Below, in pieces: positions 13,601-26,100 of a stretch of 64,000 nt of DNA. Location: NCBI RefSeq assembly GCF_963924675.1, contig NC_089232.1, forward strand, positions 28,160,842-28,224,841, given 5' to 3'. The position numbers and the translations under genes are program-made. Below the pieces are notes generated by a model. That model ran no database searches and had not been told where the DNA came from. It was given only the letters and a program-made list of their open reading frames with translations. Source of the DNA: Phocoena phocoena. Taxonomy: Eukaryota > Chordata > Mammalia > Artiodactyla > Phocoenidae. Each line of letters begins with the position of its first letter. Within the stretch, counting starts at the first letter, position 1.

Positions 13601-15883
13601 AAATTCACTGAAAATTCTTAAGTACAAAGCAAGGAGGGCTTGGAAGCAGCTCACCACGTTGTCCCCAAGTTCCCTACGCTTTAAAGGCCCTACAGAAATG
13701 GCAGCCTGGGTACAGAGATCATTTAAGGAGGGAAAGGTGGCAGGGCTGGATTGAGCCAAGCCAGGTCAATCAGGATGGGTCCTCTTCTGTCAGTTTCCCG
13801 GGGGCAAGCACTGCTATGGAAAGCCCAGCTTCTGTCCCTAAGTTATTTTCCAACCACATTTTTACTCAAGTAAAGAAACAACAGCAGAATCCAGTAATCT
13901 GCCAAGGGTATCATGGAAGGCTTGGTAATTTCAGCTTAATAGTCTTCTTCTTCATCCTCCTTAAAAACTTTTATTAAGCATTATTAAGCGTGACGCTCTA
14001 TAAAACAACAGGTGTTCATATTCTAAGTCATGCAGTGCTCAATACCACAAAGGCAAGCATACGTTCTGTACGGCTGTACCAAAGACTGAGCTTTCTGGGG
14101 AACCCTTTTACCTCTCAATCACAGAAGGCTTCCAGAATATCAAGTACCAATTCAATAACAGCAAGGAGAATTCTTAGTGACTGAAGTTTCACACACCAAA
14201 AGGATAGCTATAATTGGTCAATACAGCAAAGAAACAGGAAAGACATCAGTTCAGGAAAAACCCAAGGTGGTGGTCTGGAGCCTCTTGGTGAAGGGTCTTA
14301 TCACCAGTCAGAAGAATCTTGGTTCTGATCCCCAGTTCTTTAAAGGCCAACCAAAACTCTTATGGTAGCCTTGGCAGGAAGGTGGATTACAGGGACGAAA
14401 AGGCAAGCAACCACCTAGCAGACTAGCTAACATGCTGAGTGTTACTACCTGATGGGCACTTCATATGTATTCATTCATTTAATCCCCTTTAACAGACTGA
14501 GGGCCAGAAATGTAATACCATGCTCAAAGGCACACACCTAGTAAGTGGCAGAGCTAGTTACGAACCTAGGCATTCAGTGTAGCTCCAAAGCCCTTACTCT
14601 CCACTGCTCTACTATGCTGCCTCTGCACACAGATGAAGATGACTTCAGGAACAGTAACATTGAAGATGGACTGAAAAAGGCAGTACTGGAGGTACGAAAG
14701 GGAGAGGGAATACAGATTAATGCCAGGTTCCTTCTATCTTGGGTACAGGTGGGATTCACAGGGCATTTGGCCACAATGAACACCTCATAAGGGTCAGTTT
14801 GACATCTACTAGGTCAGGGATAAGCTGAGGAAGCAGGAAAAGAACAGAGAACTGAGTTGGATTGAGAGGCTAAAATGAACGAGTGAACTGCCAAGTGCAC
14901 AGGGAGCAGTATCTTAGGGTTTTGCTTCAAACACTTAAAAGCTGACCCTGTTCAACAGCAACTCAGGAGACACCACCGAGGTGCTTTGGGACCCATGTAA
15001 GGTATGTGCAGCTGAGATGGAAAAACGGACGCCGTGGAAGCGGGGAGGGGAGGAGGGCTACAGAGACACTCCAGGATTCACCAACCTCCCTAACTTAAGA
15101 AAACAAGAACCAGAGTTAGGTGGCCAACTAGAAAAGCCGCCTAATGTCACATCTGGAGGCGCAGACAGGGTCGGAGTCAGAGGCCAGGTCTTCCCACCTC
15201 TGATGCAGTGTCCCCATCTGCCCTACCTATTCTCCTGGCTGAGGAGGTGGACCTCCGACAACCAGCAGAGCCTGGTACATTCAGTAGGTAATAAATAATG
15301 CGTTTGCTTAATGAACGAGTGAGTTAATTAAAGTACGAGCGGAGAGATCTGTTTCCATTTACGCAGCAGCAGGCGGGGAGCAGTGAGCGACCACAGTTGA
15401 GACCTTGGGCTCGGCCCGACATAAGGTCCCCATGCTGCCTCTGCAGGTTCTAGGAAGCACCCGCTTCACATCCGCATTTTCCAGGGCAGCCAGAGCTTCC
15501 TAGTTTGGCCCTCGACCGCGTATGCACGCTCAACCCGCAGTCATTTAACCCAGGTCATGATTATGGGGGCTCAGAAAACTGGGTGGCCGATGCGGGTTCG
15601 CGGCCCCGAAGCACCCTGGGATTTGCAGTCCCCAGCCGGCCAGACCAGAGCCTCCTCTTGAGCCCCACACCACCCTCTTCGAGGGCCCCTGCTCCGTGCC
15701 CGGGCCCACCAGACGGCGGCGGGCCGGGATCACCCACAGACAGGGCTCGGGGGAAGGATCGAGGCAGTAGGCTGGCGGGGGCGGGGGGGAGGTCCTACTG
15801 GACCGGCCCCGGCCAGGCGGCGCCAGCTACTGACCAGATGGCAGCGGATGGAGCCAGATGCGCAAGACACCACTCACCATCAT
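540..15883 (-). CDS. CCT7: CCT7, chaperonin TCP-1 subunit eta (exons 1-11 of 12, 3' end off window)
   Basis: Eta subunit of the cytosolic group II chaperonin TRiC/CCT, an ATP-driven double ring that folds actin, tubulin and WD-repeat proteins. Coding exons, read on the minus strand: 15878-15883, 10787-10940, 9827-9933, 8331-8456, 7409-7461, 6887-7058, 3506-3670, 2494-2682, 1769-1866, 1246-1378, 540-746. They give 470 continuous codons with matching phases. From memory the human protein has 543 residues, so the last 73 codons lie beyond the left edge. Visible chaperonin signatures are TLGPRGMDK (39-47), NDGATI (60-65), GDGTT (91-95), SLHDAI with the ATPase aspartate at 391, and VVAGGG (405-410). 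Two start codons in tandem form all of the coding part of exon 1. Compared with the remembered human protein I see only a few substitutions, and no frameshift or stop. The gene is head-to-head with PRADC1. Introns 5, 7, 8, 9 and 10 and the visible part of intron 11 hold nothing I recognise. Confidence 0.97.
1246..1378 (-). CDS. CCT7: CCT7 exon 10
   Basis: Codes the end of Arg357 to Lys401 (133 nt). It contains [19 protein letters not shown], with the catalytic aspartate expected at 391. The donor GTACTA is weak. Confidence 0.97.
1769..1866 (-). CDS. CCT7: CCT7 exon 9
   Basis: Codes residues 325-356 and two bases of Arg357 (98 nt), [10 protein letters not shown] to QIGGE. The acceptor is CTCAG and the donor GTGAGC. 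Confidence 0.97.
2494..2682 (-). CDS. CCT7: CCT7 exon 8
   Basis: Codes residues 262-324 (189 nt, phase 0) of the apical domain, including [16 protein letters not shown]. The donor is GTAACC. Confidence 0.97.
3506..3670 (-). CDS. CCT7: CCT7 exon 7
   Basis: Codes residues 207-261 (165 nt, phase 0), entering the apical substrate-binding domain ([12 protein letters not shown]). It begins ESQ where I remember DSQ in human. Confidence 0.97.
4381..4765 (+). mobile_element. 5'-truncated L1 3' end (artiodactyl/cetacean type)
   Basis: The sequence has the characteristic artiodactyl L1 3' UTR (CTATATAGCACAGGAAACTA), followed by AACTATACGTC and an A/T-rich tail. It is flanked by an 11 bp target-site duplication GTGTATTCAGT at 4370-4380 and 4766-4776. 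It is antisense to CCT7, in intron 6. Confidence 0.85.
6386..6410. repeat. (AC)n microsatellite
   Basis: About 12 uninterrupted AC units, preceded by imperfect GGACACGGACA repeats, in CCT7 intron 6. Confidence 0.9.
6887..7058 (-). CDS. CCT7: CCT7 exon 6
   Basis: Codes residues 149-206 (172 nt), from EQRKLLEKC to VQGGALE, covering the equatorial to intermediate domain transition. The acceptor is CCCAG and the donor GTGAGC. Confidence 0.97.
7409..7461 (-). CDS. CCT7: CCT7 exon 5
   Basis: A short 53 nt exon coding residues 132-148 and two bases of 149. The donor is GTAAGT. It reads KKEDKV where I remember KKADKV in human. Confidence 0.95.
7925..8215 (-). repeat. MIR-like remnants in CCT7 intron 4
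   Basis: Two stretches (about 7,960-8,040 and 8,105-8,215) resemble the antisense MIR core, for example GAAACCTGAGGCTTAAAGAG followed by TTAAGTAATATACCTAGTCA. They are diverged. Confidence 0.5.
8331..8456 (-). CDS. CCT7: CCT7 exon 4
   Basis: Codes residues 90-131 (126 nt, phase 0 at both ends), starting V-GDGTTS, the conserved ATP/Mg binding loop of group II chaperonins. The donor GTATGG is weaker than consensus. Confidence 0.97.
8457..9826 (-). other. CCT7: CCT7 intron 3, nothing recognised
   Basis: A 1.4 kb AT-rich intron. Apart from a short (TC)n run at about 9,054-9,072, I see no repeat family or gene in it. Confidence 0.6.
9827..9933 (-). CDS. CCT7: CCT7 exon 3
   Basis: Codes the end of residue 54 to 89 (107 nt), including NDGATI and the [11 protein letters not shown] helix. 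The acceptor ends TTAAG and the donor is GTAGGA. Confidence 0.97.
10487..10692 (+). mobile_element. CHR-type tRNA-derived SINE in CCT7 intron 2
   Basis: A ~205 bp SINE with GGCTTCCCTGGTGGCGCAGT head and GAGGCCCGCGTACCGC before a ~27 bp poly-A. Perfect 14 bp target duplication GCAGTGAGATTTCT at 10473-10486 and 10693-10706. It is antisense to CCT7 and about 95 bp downstream of exon 2. Confidence 0.95.
10787..10940 (-). CDS. CCT7: CCT7 exon 2
   Basis: Codes residues 3-53 plus the first base of 54 (154 nt). The acceptor ends CTAG and the donor is GTAAGT. It holds the equatorial-domain nucleotide-binding motif TLGPRGMDK. Confidence 0.97.
11281..11430. repeat. 75 bp direct tandem duplication
   Basis: Two adjacent copies, 11281-11355 and 11356-11430, each starting GTCACAGGAGGAAGC. 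I see one difference (CTGCACTAG versus CTGCATTAG). It lies in CCT7 intron 1. Confidence 0.97.
12345..12440 (-). repeat. L2 LINE fragment
   Basis: AAGGAGTTTAGATTTTAGTC followed by GGAATGGCATAGTCTAATTT matches the antisense of a well-known internal L2 stretch. Confidence 0.55.
13299..13518. mobile_element. Small Tigger/mariner-type DNA transposon remnant
   Basis: About 220 bp with inverted ends CAACTGACCCTTGAA and TTCAAGGGTCAAC. The inside has GGTTGGTTGAATCCTCGGAT and CGGATATGGAGGGC, characteristic of MER2-like nonautonomous Tigger elements. The exact family is not certain. Confidence 0.7.
14440..14630 (-). repeat. MIR SINE
   Basis: CACCTAGTAAGTGGCAGAGC and the preceding TTTAATCCCC and AGACTGAGGGCCAGA parts match the antisense MIR consensus. 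Confidence 0.7.
15878..15883 (-). CDS. CCT7: CCT7 exon 1, coding part
   Basis: The coding part is only ATGATG (Met-Met), followed directly by the donor GTGAGT. The 5' UTR runs up into the CpG island near 16,000. A phase-0 join to exon 2 gives [10 protein letters not shown], the expected CCT7 start. Confidence 0.93.
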
Positions 15884-16020
15884 CTTGGAAGCCTATTCAG
15901 TGGCCCGCGGTTCCTCTTCTCTGCGCCCGGACCGCCCAGCAACCCCACAATTCTCCGCGCCAGAGAAACCCCCAGAAGCTTCGCCAAGCCGTTGGAACGA
16001 GAGAGGAAGGGGATGGGCCG

Positions 16021-16090
16021 CTTCCGCCACTCTATGGTTCGCTATCACAGAGTCGGCGTAGCTAGAAGGGCCAGAGGCGGGGCTTCCGCC
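16021..16090 (-). promoter_or_regulatory. CCT7: Two ETS-like sites in the CCT7 promoter
   Basis: CTTCCGCC occurs identically at 16021-16028 and 16083-16090. Read on the gene strand it is GGCGGAAG, an ETS/GABP-type core, 140-210 bp upstream of the start codon. Confidence 0.5.
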
Positions 16091-16254
16091 AGCCGTCTTA
16101 CGAGAAGCGGTGGTAAAGGAACAGTCAGTCGCTGGTTTTCGATGGTGCCGTTCTTTTTGAGCATGTAGGATCCTTGCTCGGCCGCGTCGCCCACTAACTC
16201 TAATTCCATTTCCCTTCTCCCCTCAAACGCCAGCCCAAGGAATGCAATAAACGC

Positions 16255-16440
16255 AAATATTTATTGAGCGCTGACTGCGGAACAGGCTTTTGATAAGTAA
16301 GCATTTGACGTGAGCTCATTTAACCCTCACAACGCTATCGCGATGGCACTGAAATCATGCCCAATTTACAGATGAGAGAACTGAGGCTGAGAGGTTAGGT
16401 GTCCAAAATCACAGTTGTACAGTAAATGGTAGATAAACAG
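16255..16440 (-). repeat. MIR SINE between the CCT7 and PRADC1 promoters
   Basis: CAATTTACAGATGAGAGAAC, then TGAGGCTGAGAGGTTAGG and ACAGTTGTACAGTAAATGG match the antisense MIR core. It divides the two CpG-rich halves. Confidence 0.7.
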
Positions 16441-16714
16441 TCGCGGGCACCTTGCCCCAATGCTCGTTTTCTGGCTCGGCACTGGCCAGAGCTTCCTCGA
16501 GGGTCGTGTACATCAGTCTATGTCCCCAGAGCCTACTGACTATGAGAGCGCAAGCGCCGGTAGAACTAGGCAGGGGTCGCCGGAGACCACCTGGGCGCTA
16601 GACGAATGCCTTCCCAAAGAGGGGATGGGAAGGAAGAAAACACAACTAGGGGAAGGTAAATCGTCGTCTTGCGAAGCGGCCACAGGGAGGATCCGGCCGA
16701 GACCGCACGAGCTG

Positions 16715-16950
16715 ATTGGCCAAGACTTTCGGCGGCTGAGGCGAGTACTGCGGGTCTCCCACCTACAGTTCTCCCGCCCCGCCAGCCAGCGAGGTCCTGC
16801 GGAGTCGAATCCAATCAGAGAAATGCTTGGGCAGGGACGGCAGTTGCAGTTAAGAGTTAAAACAAATTAGCCCTCGGCCCCACTTCTCTCCACCAATAGG
16901 AAGTGGGCTAGGGCACAGGGGTGGCTACACGAGCAGGCGTCAGAACCAAT
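16715..16950 (+). promoter_or_regulatory. PRADC1: Cluster of four CCAAT boxes upstream of PRADC1
   Basis: ATTGG at 16715-16719 (inverted) and CCAAT at 16811-16815, 16893-16897 and 16946-16950. The last is about 150 bp before the ATG. These are typical NF-Y sites of CpG promoters. Confidence 0.7.
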
Positions 16951-16991
16951 CAGCCCTGGGCCTCGTTCCGGTGCGCCAACCGGCGGCGTGA

Positions 16992-20845
<3,854 letters not shown>

Positions 20846-21226
20846 AAGAGTTGGTCCCACATTCCAGCCATAAGCAACTCTGGGCTGGGAAGGGGAAAAT
20901 CCAGGAATTCTGCTGTTTGGGACTTGGGGATAGCATATGGGGACTGGGGGAGCCAGGCAGAGGAAAAGGGCTTGGGCCTTGGCTAAGTTAAAGGAAGACA
21001 CACCACTGGCCTTCCCTCCCCTGGGCTCCTAAGGTGTCTCATGCTATGGGAAGAGGCAAGACCCAGGCCCCAGGTCTTAGGGGCTAGGGTCTGGAACTAA
21101 AGGGGCCAACAGCAGGTGGTCTGAGAGCCATCTGAGACCTGTCACATCCCACCTGGCTTCAGCCTCCCCACCCAGGGTCTTTCACAGCAGTTGCTGGAAT
21201 AAGGAGCTGGTGTTTGAGGACTACAT

Positions 21227-21257
21227 AATAAACCCTCACTGACTTTTTAGCAATAAA
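21227..21257 (+). terminator. PRADC1: PRADC1 polyadenylation signals
   Basis: Two AATAAA hexamers, at 21227-21232 and 21252-21257, lie about 400 bp past the stop. A GT-rich stretch (GGTTGTAACTGTG) follows from about 21,270, where cleavage is expected. Confidence 0.85.
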
Positions 21258-21753
21258 GCCTCTCATCAGGGTTGTAACTGTGTCCTAGAGTAAAAGTACA
21301 CAGGGGTGGGAGGGGCCTTCAAACACTTATCTGGTCCCATGCTCTTGTTTTGAAGGGAGGAAATTGAGGCCCAGAGAGGATACATGACTTGCCCAAGGTC
21401 CTTTAGGACCAGTGCTCAGATTGCTAATCTTGGATCACAACAGCCTCCTGCTCAAAAACTTGGGAAGCTGTAGTTCAGTCCCTGAGCAAAAGCCTCATCT
21501 TGTAGCCTGGTACTGAGGATCCACATTGGACCTCAGAAGAGCCCTGCTCTTGGACTTTAGAAACCTTTGCACAGCAGAGTATAGGCAAGACCAGGGATGA
21601 ACCCAAACTGGGGAGCTGCAGCTCCCATCTCCTGCAGTCCCCTGCTCTATCCTATGTACTTCTGCACCACCCGTGTGACTGCTGCCTTCCTGGAGCAGCT
21701 TATCAAGCCATTCTCCACAAAGCATTCCTGCAAAGGCCTGTCACCACTCATAT
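21258..21753. other. Intergenic gap between the convergent PRADC1 and SMYD5 3' ends
   Basis: About 0.5 kb separates the two poly(A) signals. A MIR-like fragment lies at about 21,355-21,430 (minus), resembling GGAAATTGAGGCCCAGAGAG. No other gene is seen. Confidence 0.7.
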
Positions 21754-21759
21754 TTTATT
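21754..21759 (-). terminator. SMYD5: SMYD5 polyadenylation signal
   Basis: TTTATT on the plus strand reads AATAAA on the minus strand. It lies 1.2 kb past the SMYD5 stop and is the only such hexamer I noticed in that 3' UTR. The SMYD5 3' UTR (21,735-22,979) is otherwise without recognised repeats. Confidence 0.8.
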
Positions 21760-22979
21760 GAAAACAGTGGGCAGGTGGGGAGGAGGGGGTGCTGGCTACT
21801 GTGAAGGATTAAGAACCCAATAGGCCAGACAGGCAGATTCCACCTGGCTCACGATGCAGGAAAGGGCCTGTGGGGCGGCACCTGCCCTCCCTGGGATCCC
21901 TCAGCAGGGGCATGTGGCAGCCCCTCAGGAAAGGTAGGCAGAAAGGAATTGCAGGTGATAGGTTATAATTTCCACAGCTTCCAACCCAAGAGTAAGGGGT
22001 AGTGCTAATCTGGGGAGGAGAGGGAGAGAGTCAGGGCTAATCTGAGTATCTAGCCTAGCTCTCCTAGGTTTCTGGAAGACTTCAGTGTTCCTAAATGATC
22101 CTAAAGATGGAGACTGAGACTAGGAGAGCCCCTCACTGACCCATGCTCTAGAAGATTCTAGGACATCTTAAATTAAGGAGCACAGGCCTTTCATCCCCCA
22201 GAACTCAGCCATGCTGCTAGAGTCCTCAGTGGGAGGAGGGTGGGAGGAAGGGGTCATGATGTCCCTCCCAAGGGAGGCAGAGACCTCTTCCACACCCTGT
22301 GAGGCCAGCCACTGTGCCAGGGCCTGAGAGGCAAGGCATAAGGACAGATTCTGGGGTCTGGGGAGATTCTCTACTCCCCGGATGTCTAAATGGTGGGTGT
22401 GGGGAGGTGAGCAGAGGGAGATAATGCCCCCGGTTCACTGTCCCCCACAGAAAGCCTTAGGGAAGGTGCTCTGGAGGCCCAGTTCCTCCCTCTTGCCTCT
22501 CCCAGCTGTGCTACTGGGGAAGAGGGTAAGGGTGTCTAACCCCCTCTCTTCTTGAATGGAGTCAGGCTGTTCGCAGGTTGCCACTTTGTGACCCAACCAC
22601 CACCCCCTCAACAGTGAGTTGAGAAGGGTGAAGCCTTAGGTGGATGAGTAAGTGGGGCCATGGGGCCAAGGGGAAGAAACACTGTTAGGCCCTGACCTTG
22701 GTTCCAGCCACTTACACCCATACCTGAGGGGGAGGCCAGTTCTGAGAGGCTCAGTGACAGCGCAGAGCCTGAGCCGCTCAACAGCAGTGTCCTGGGCATG
22801 AGGTCTGGCGGGAGGTGGAGGGCCTAGGGTCCAGCCTGTCTTACCCTCTGGAAGAAACAGAGCTGGCATGGGGGGAAAGCAGGCAACAGGAGTGGGAGTT
22901 CCTTCCAAGCCTCTGCTCTGGGGGAAGGCCCCCTCTTCTGGCAGGGTCTGGGGTAGGACCACTTCCAGGCAGGATGACA

Positions 22980-23127
22980 TCACACATCAGTCATCTCATC
23001 CCCCAGCTCAGCATCTTCCGGCTCTCCTTCCTCGTCCTCTTCATCGTCCTCCTCCTCAGAGGTCATGTTGGGTTCATCAGCCTCTGCCAGACATTTGGGG
23101 CAGGAACAGACAAACAGATAGTTCTCC
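22980..23127 (-). CDS. SMYD5: SMYD5 exon 13, coding part
   Basis: Codes residues 369-417 and a TGA stop (148 nt), with post-SET cysteines CSCPKC and the acidic tail. Confidence 0.97.
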
Positions 23128-26100
23128 CTGCAGAGGGTGGGGGGGATGATGGTGAAGGTACAAAGTCAGGCAGCCACCAGCACGGAGAAGCCCAGAGCCC
23201 GGCTTCCCACCACACCCCCAGCTGGCACCTGAGGATCTTGTGGCGGCTATGGCGGCTGCGCTCCCGCTGACAGCAGTCTAAGTAGCTGATGCAGATTTCC
23301 TAATGGGCAGAAGAGAGGTGGGCTCTGACAGTCTGTGCTTCTAACAGATGGGATTAGGGCCTCCCCAACCTCTGCCCTACGTCCAACCATTGCCCCATCC
23401 CCAGGAGCCGGAGCTGCCCTTCAGCGAAGGCGCAGGTCACCCTGATCCATTCCCCTGTGCTCACAGCAGAGGCCACTATGAGGCTTTCACAATCTGTGTC
23501 TGAGACAGGGGGCTATGCTTGGCCTTGGGCCATGGCCAAGGGCAGAGGTTATCTTGGTGTGAAGCTACTTGCCCTGAAAGAAGTTTCAGCCAGGCTCCGT
23601 GCACAGCTCTAAGAGCCAGGACCCCACACCCACACTAGTACCCCACAGTCCAAGCCACAAAGGGCCATGTCCTGCTTCCTTAGATGCTGCAGATTCCTTG
23701 ATCAAAAGATAGCTGGGGACAAGAACTTAGGCACACAGTTGTCTCTGAAACACTGCTCTGAGGCTTTCTGGAGTTATCTTTTGAAGTGGGGTGGGGTTAG
23801 AGTATACTCATGGGGAAGACTCATGTCCTGGAGCATGTGGGGATTCAACCCAACAGCCTGAACTTGGGACTGTAGCCACTGCTGCTCCCAATTCCTGGAG
23901 AGAACCTGCAAGGCCCACTGCCCACCCACCCCGACAGCTACTGGCCCCCTCACCTCTCCTGGCTTAATATCCTCCAGGGCGGTGAGATGCAAAAGGAAGT
24001 TGTTTTCTGGGAAGGAGGTCTCTGCATTGGGGACACAGCTGTGGTTGCCTGGGTCATGAGAGGCAGGTAATGAGGATTGTTGACTAATAAAAATAACAGC
24101 CTTAACTGTGCAGAGCACTGGGTCCCATCTTTCCTCTTTCTCTGATCCCTGCTAGGGCTAGGCAGGTCCTGGGACCCCAGTTTCTTATATCCCTGTCCAG
24201 TGCTCTTTCCTGAAGAGCACAGGCACTAATGCAATCCCGCATCACTCCCCTCCCCTCCTGCCATGACTGTCCCTTCTCTCCTCACTGGTCAACTTGATCC
24301 TCAGATGTGCTGCCAGTGTCTCACAAACGGAGGGACAGGGCTGTGAAAGGGATGCCCGTGCCAGGCCACTTAACTCAGTCCTGTCTGTTATTGGATGTCT
24401 GGTAACAGCTGAGCCAGGCCCTCTGAGAGCCTAGTTTGGGAGGAGTAGTGTCCCCAGAGCCTGGGAGGAAGGTTTTGCAGTGAGGAGAGCAGAGGGTGGG
24501 AGGCTGGGATCTGGAAAAGACAACAGTCTGAGCTGGCTCTGCCCCCTCCATCAGGTGCTGATGAGACTGCCTTCCAGCCTGAGCTCCTCCCGGGCTATCA
24601 CAACACTCTCCTACCAAAGCTCACAGGGCAGTGGTGGGGCAAAGCCCAGGCTTCCCTTTGCAAGAATCAGAGCTCTGTGCCCTGCCTTAGCACTGGGCCT
24701 AGCCCACTGGAAGGTTTTATATCAAGGCACAAGAGTCCAATAAATGAATGAAAAAATAATAGAAGGAGAAGGCTGAGGGGATATCCCCAGGAAGCTCAGC
24801 CCTAACCCCACTCCTAGACTCAACTCTACCAGCCCATAAGGGGCCAAGAGAGATGAACTGCAGCTGTGAGGCTACCACTTCTCAATGCCGGGACTCACAG
24901 CAGCTCTGCAGCACAAAGAGGCCAGATCCTTCACAGTTAAGAAACTCACCAGTTGCTGTAAGACAGTAATATGCAGATGTTATTGCATCCACTTTATAGG
25001 TGGGAAAAAGAAACTAGGCTAATAAGGACAGGCATTGGCTCCACTGTCTTGCCACCCAATCACTACTATTTTACCTGAAATTGCTTCTCTGAGGCACAAG
25101 CCTTGCTTTCCTATAAATGGTACCACCTTACTGTCCAGCCCTCCCCCACCCCCAGCATCAAGCCTCCGCACGGATTGCGGAGCCATTTCTTGTGTATGTC
25201 CTGCAAACAGATCTGAAGCTTCCCATAGGCACACAGGGATTACCTTCCCCAACCACGAACTCAGAGCTCCCTGGGGGAAGACTGTGTCCACTGTCTAACT
25301 GACGGATGTCTCCAAAGTTGGGTGAGGCCAAGACTCCATCTCACCAACCTGTCTCGATGTCCTTGTACAGCTGGTCAATGAAGGCGTCCAGCTGCTCACG
25401 GTCCTGAGGCTTCAGCTCCAGAGCGTCACAGGCATGCACCCACTGGCTCAGGGAGCTGGGGGTCCCAGGCAGCCATGGTTGGAGAGGAGGAGGCCTAGCT
25501 CACAGGGCTCCCCCACTCCAAGCAAGTTAAGTCCATTTCCTTCTCCAGGGGGAGGGTGGGGGTGGGTGGGGGTGTCCTTCCCCAACAGACTAAGTGCTCC
25601 CAAGACTCAGTCTTTCTGACCCCCACCACTGAGTTTAGTCCAGCATTCTGGCCAGAGTCACACCCTGCCCCACCCTAGTCTTGAAAAGAGATGTGGCTAC
25701 CTTCCTCAGTCAATCTCCCACCCCAGCCCTGAGGGACAAGTCCAACAGCTCTGGAACATTCTCTCCTAACCTGGTCCCAATTCCTTGGCCATTGGTCCCA
25801 ACAAGAGCAAAGAGAGACCGGAATCCATCCGGAGTGAACCACTGTGGGGAAAAAGGGAGAAGAGCATTCAGGTTACAGCCACTAGCTTTTCTTCCTGTTG
25901 AGGAAGTCTGCTGTGAGTCAGTCCCATCCCAACTCCAGAAGACCAGGTCTGCTCTGGCTTAGCTGTCCCAGTAGGAGACGCTGACCTGGTTGCTCCTGGA
26001 GTGCTGGAGTGACTGGGAGGCCATTGGTCCCACCTTCCCCACACTCACCTGGCTGAGTGCTTCTTCATAAAGGGCCTCTGTGAAGAGTCTCCGCAGAAGC

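Larger units (their letters stand above)
10941..15877 (-). other. CCT7: CCT7 intron 1 contents
   Basis: The 4.9 kb first intron holds a 75 bp tandem duplication (11,281-11,430), an L2 fragment, a DNA-transposon-like element (13,299-13,518) and a MIR (14,440-14,630). I see no coding exon in it. Confidence 0.7.

Noticed and set aside
15505..16065. 186-codon open frame on the plus strand
   Set aside because: It is a GC-rich frame across the CCT7 promoter with no family resemblance and no splice or start support.
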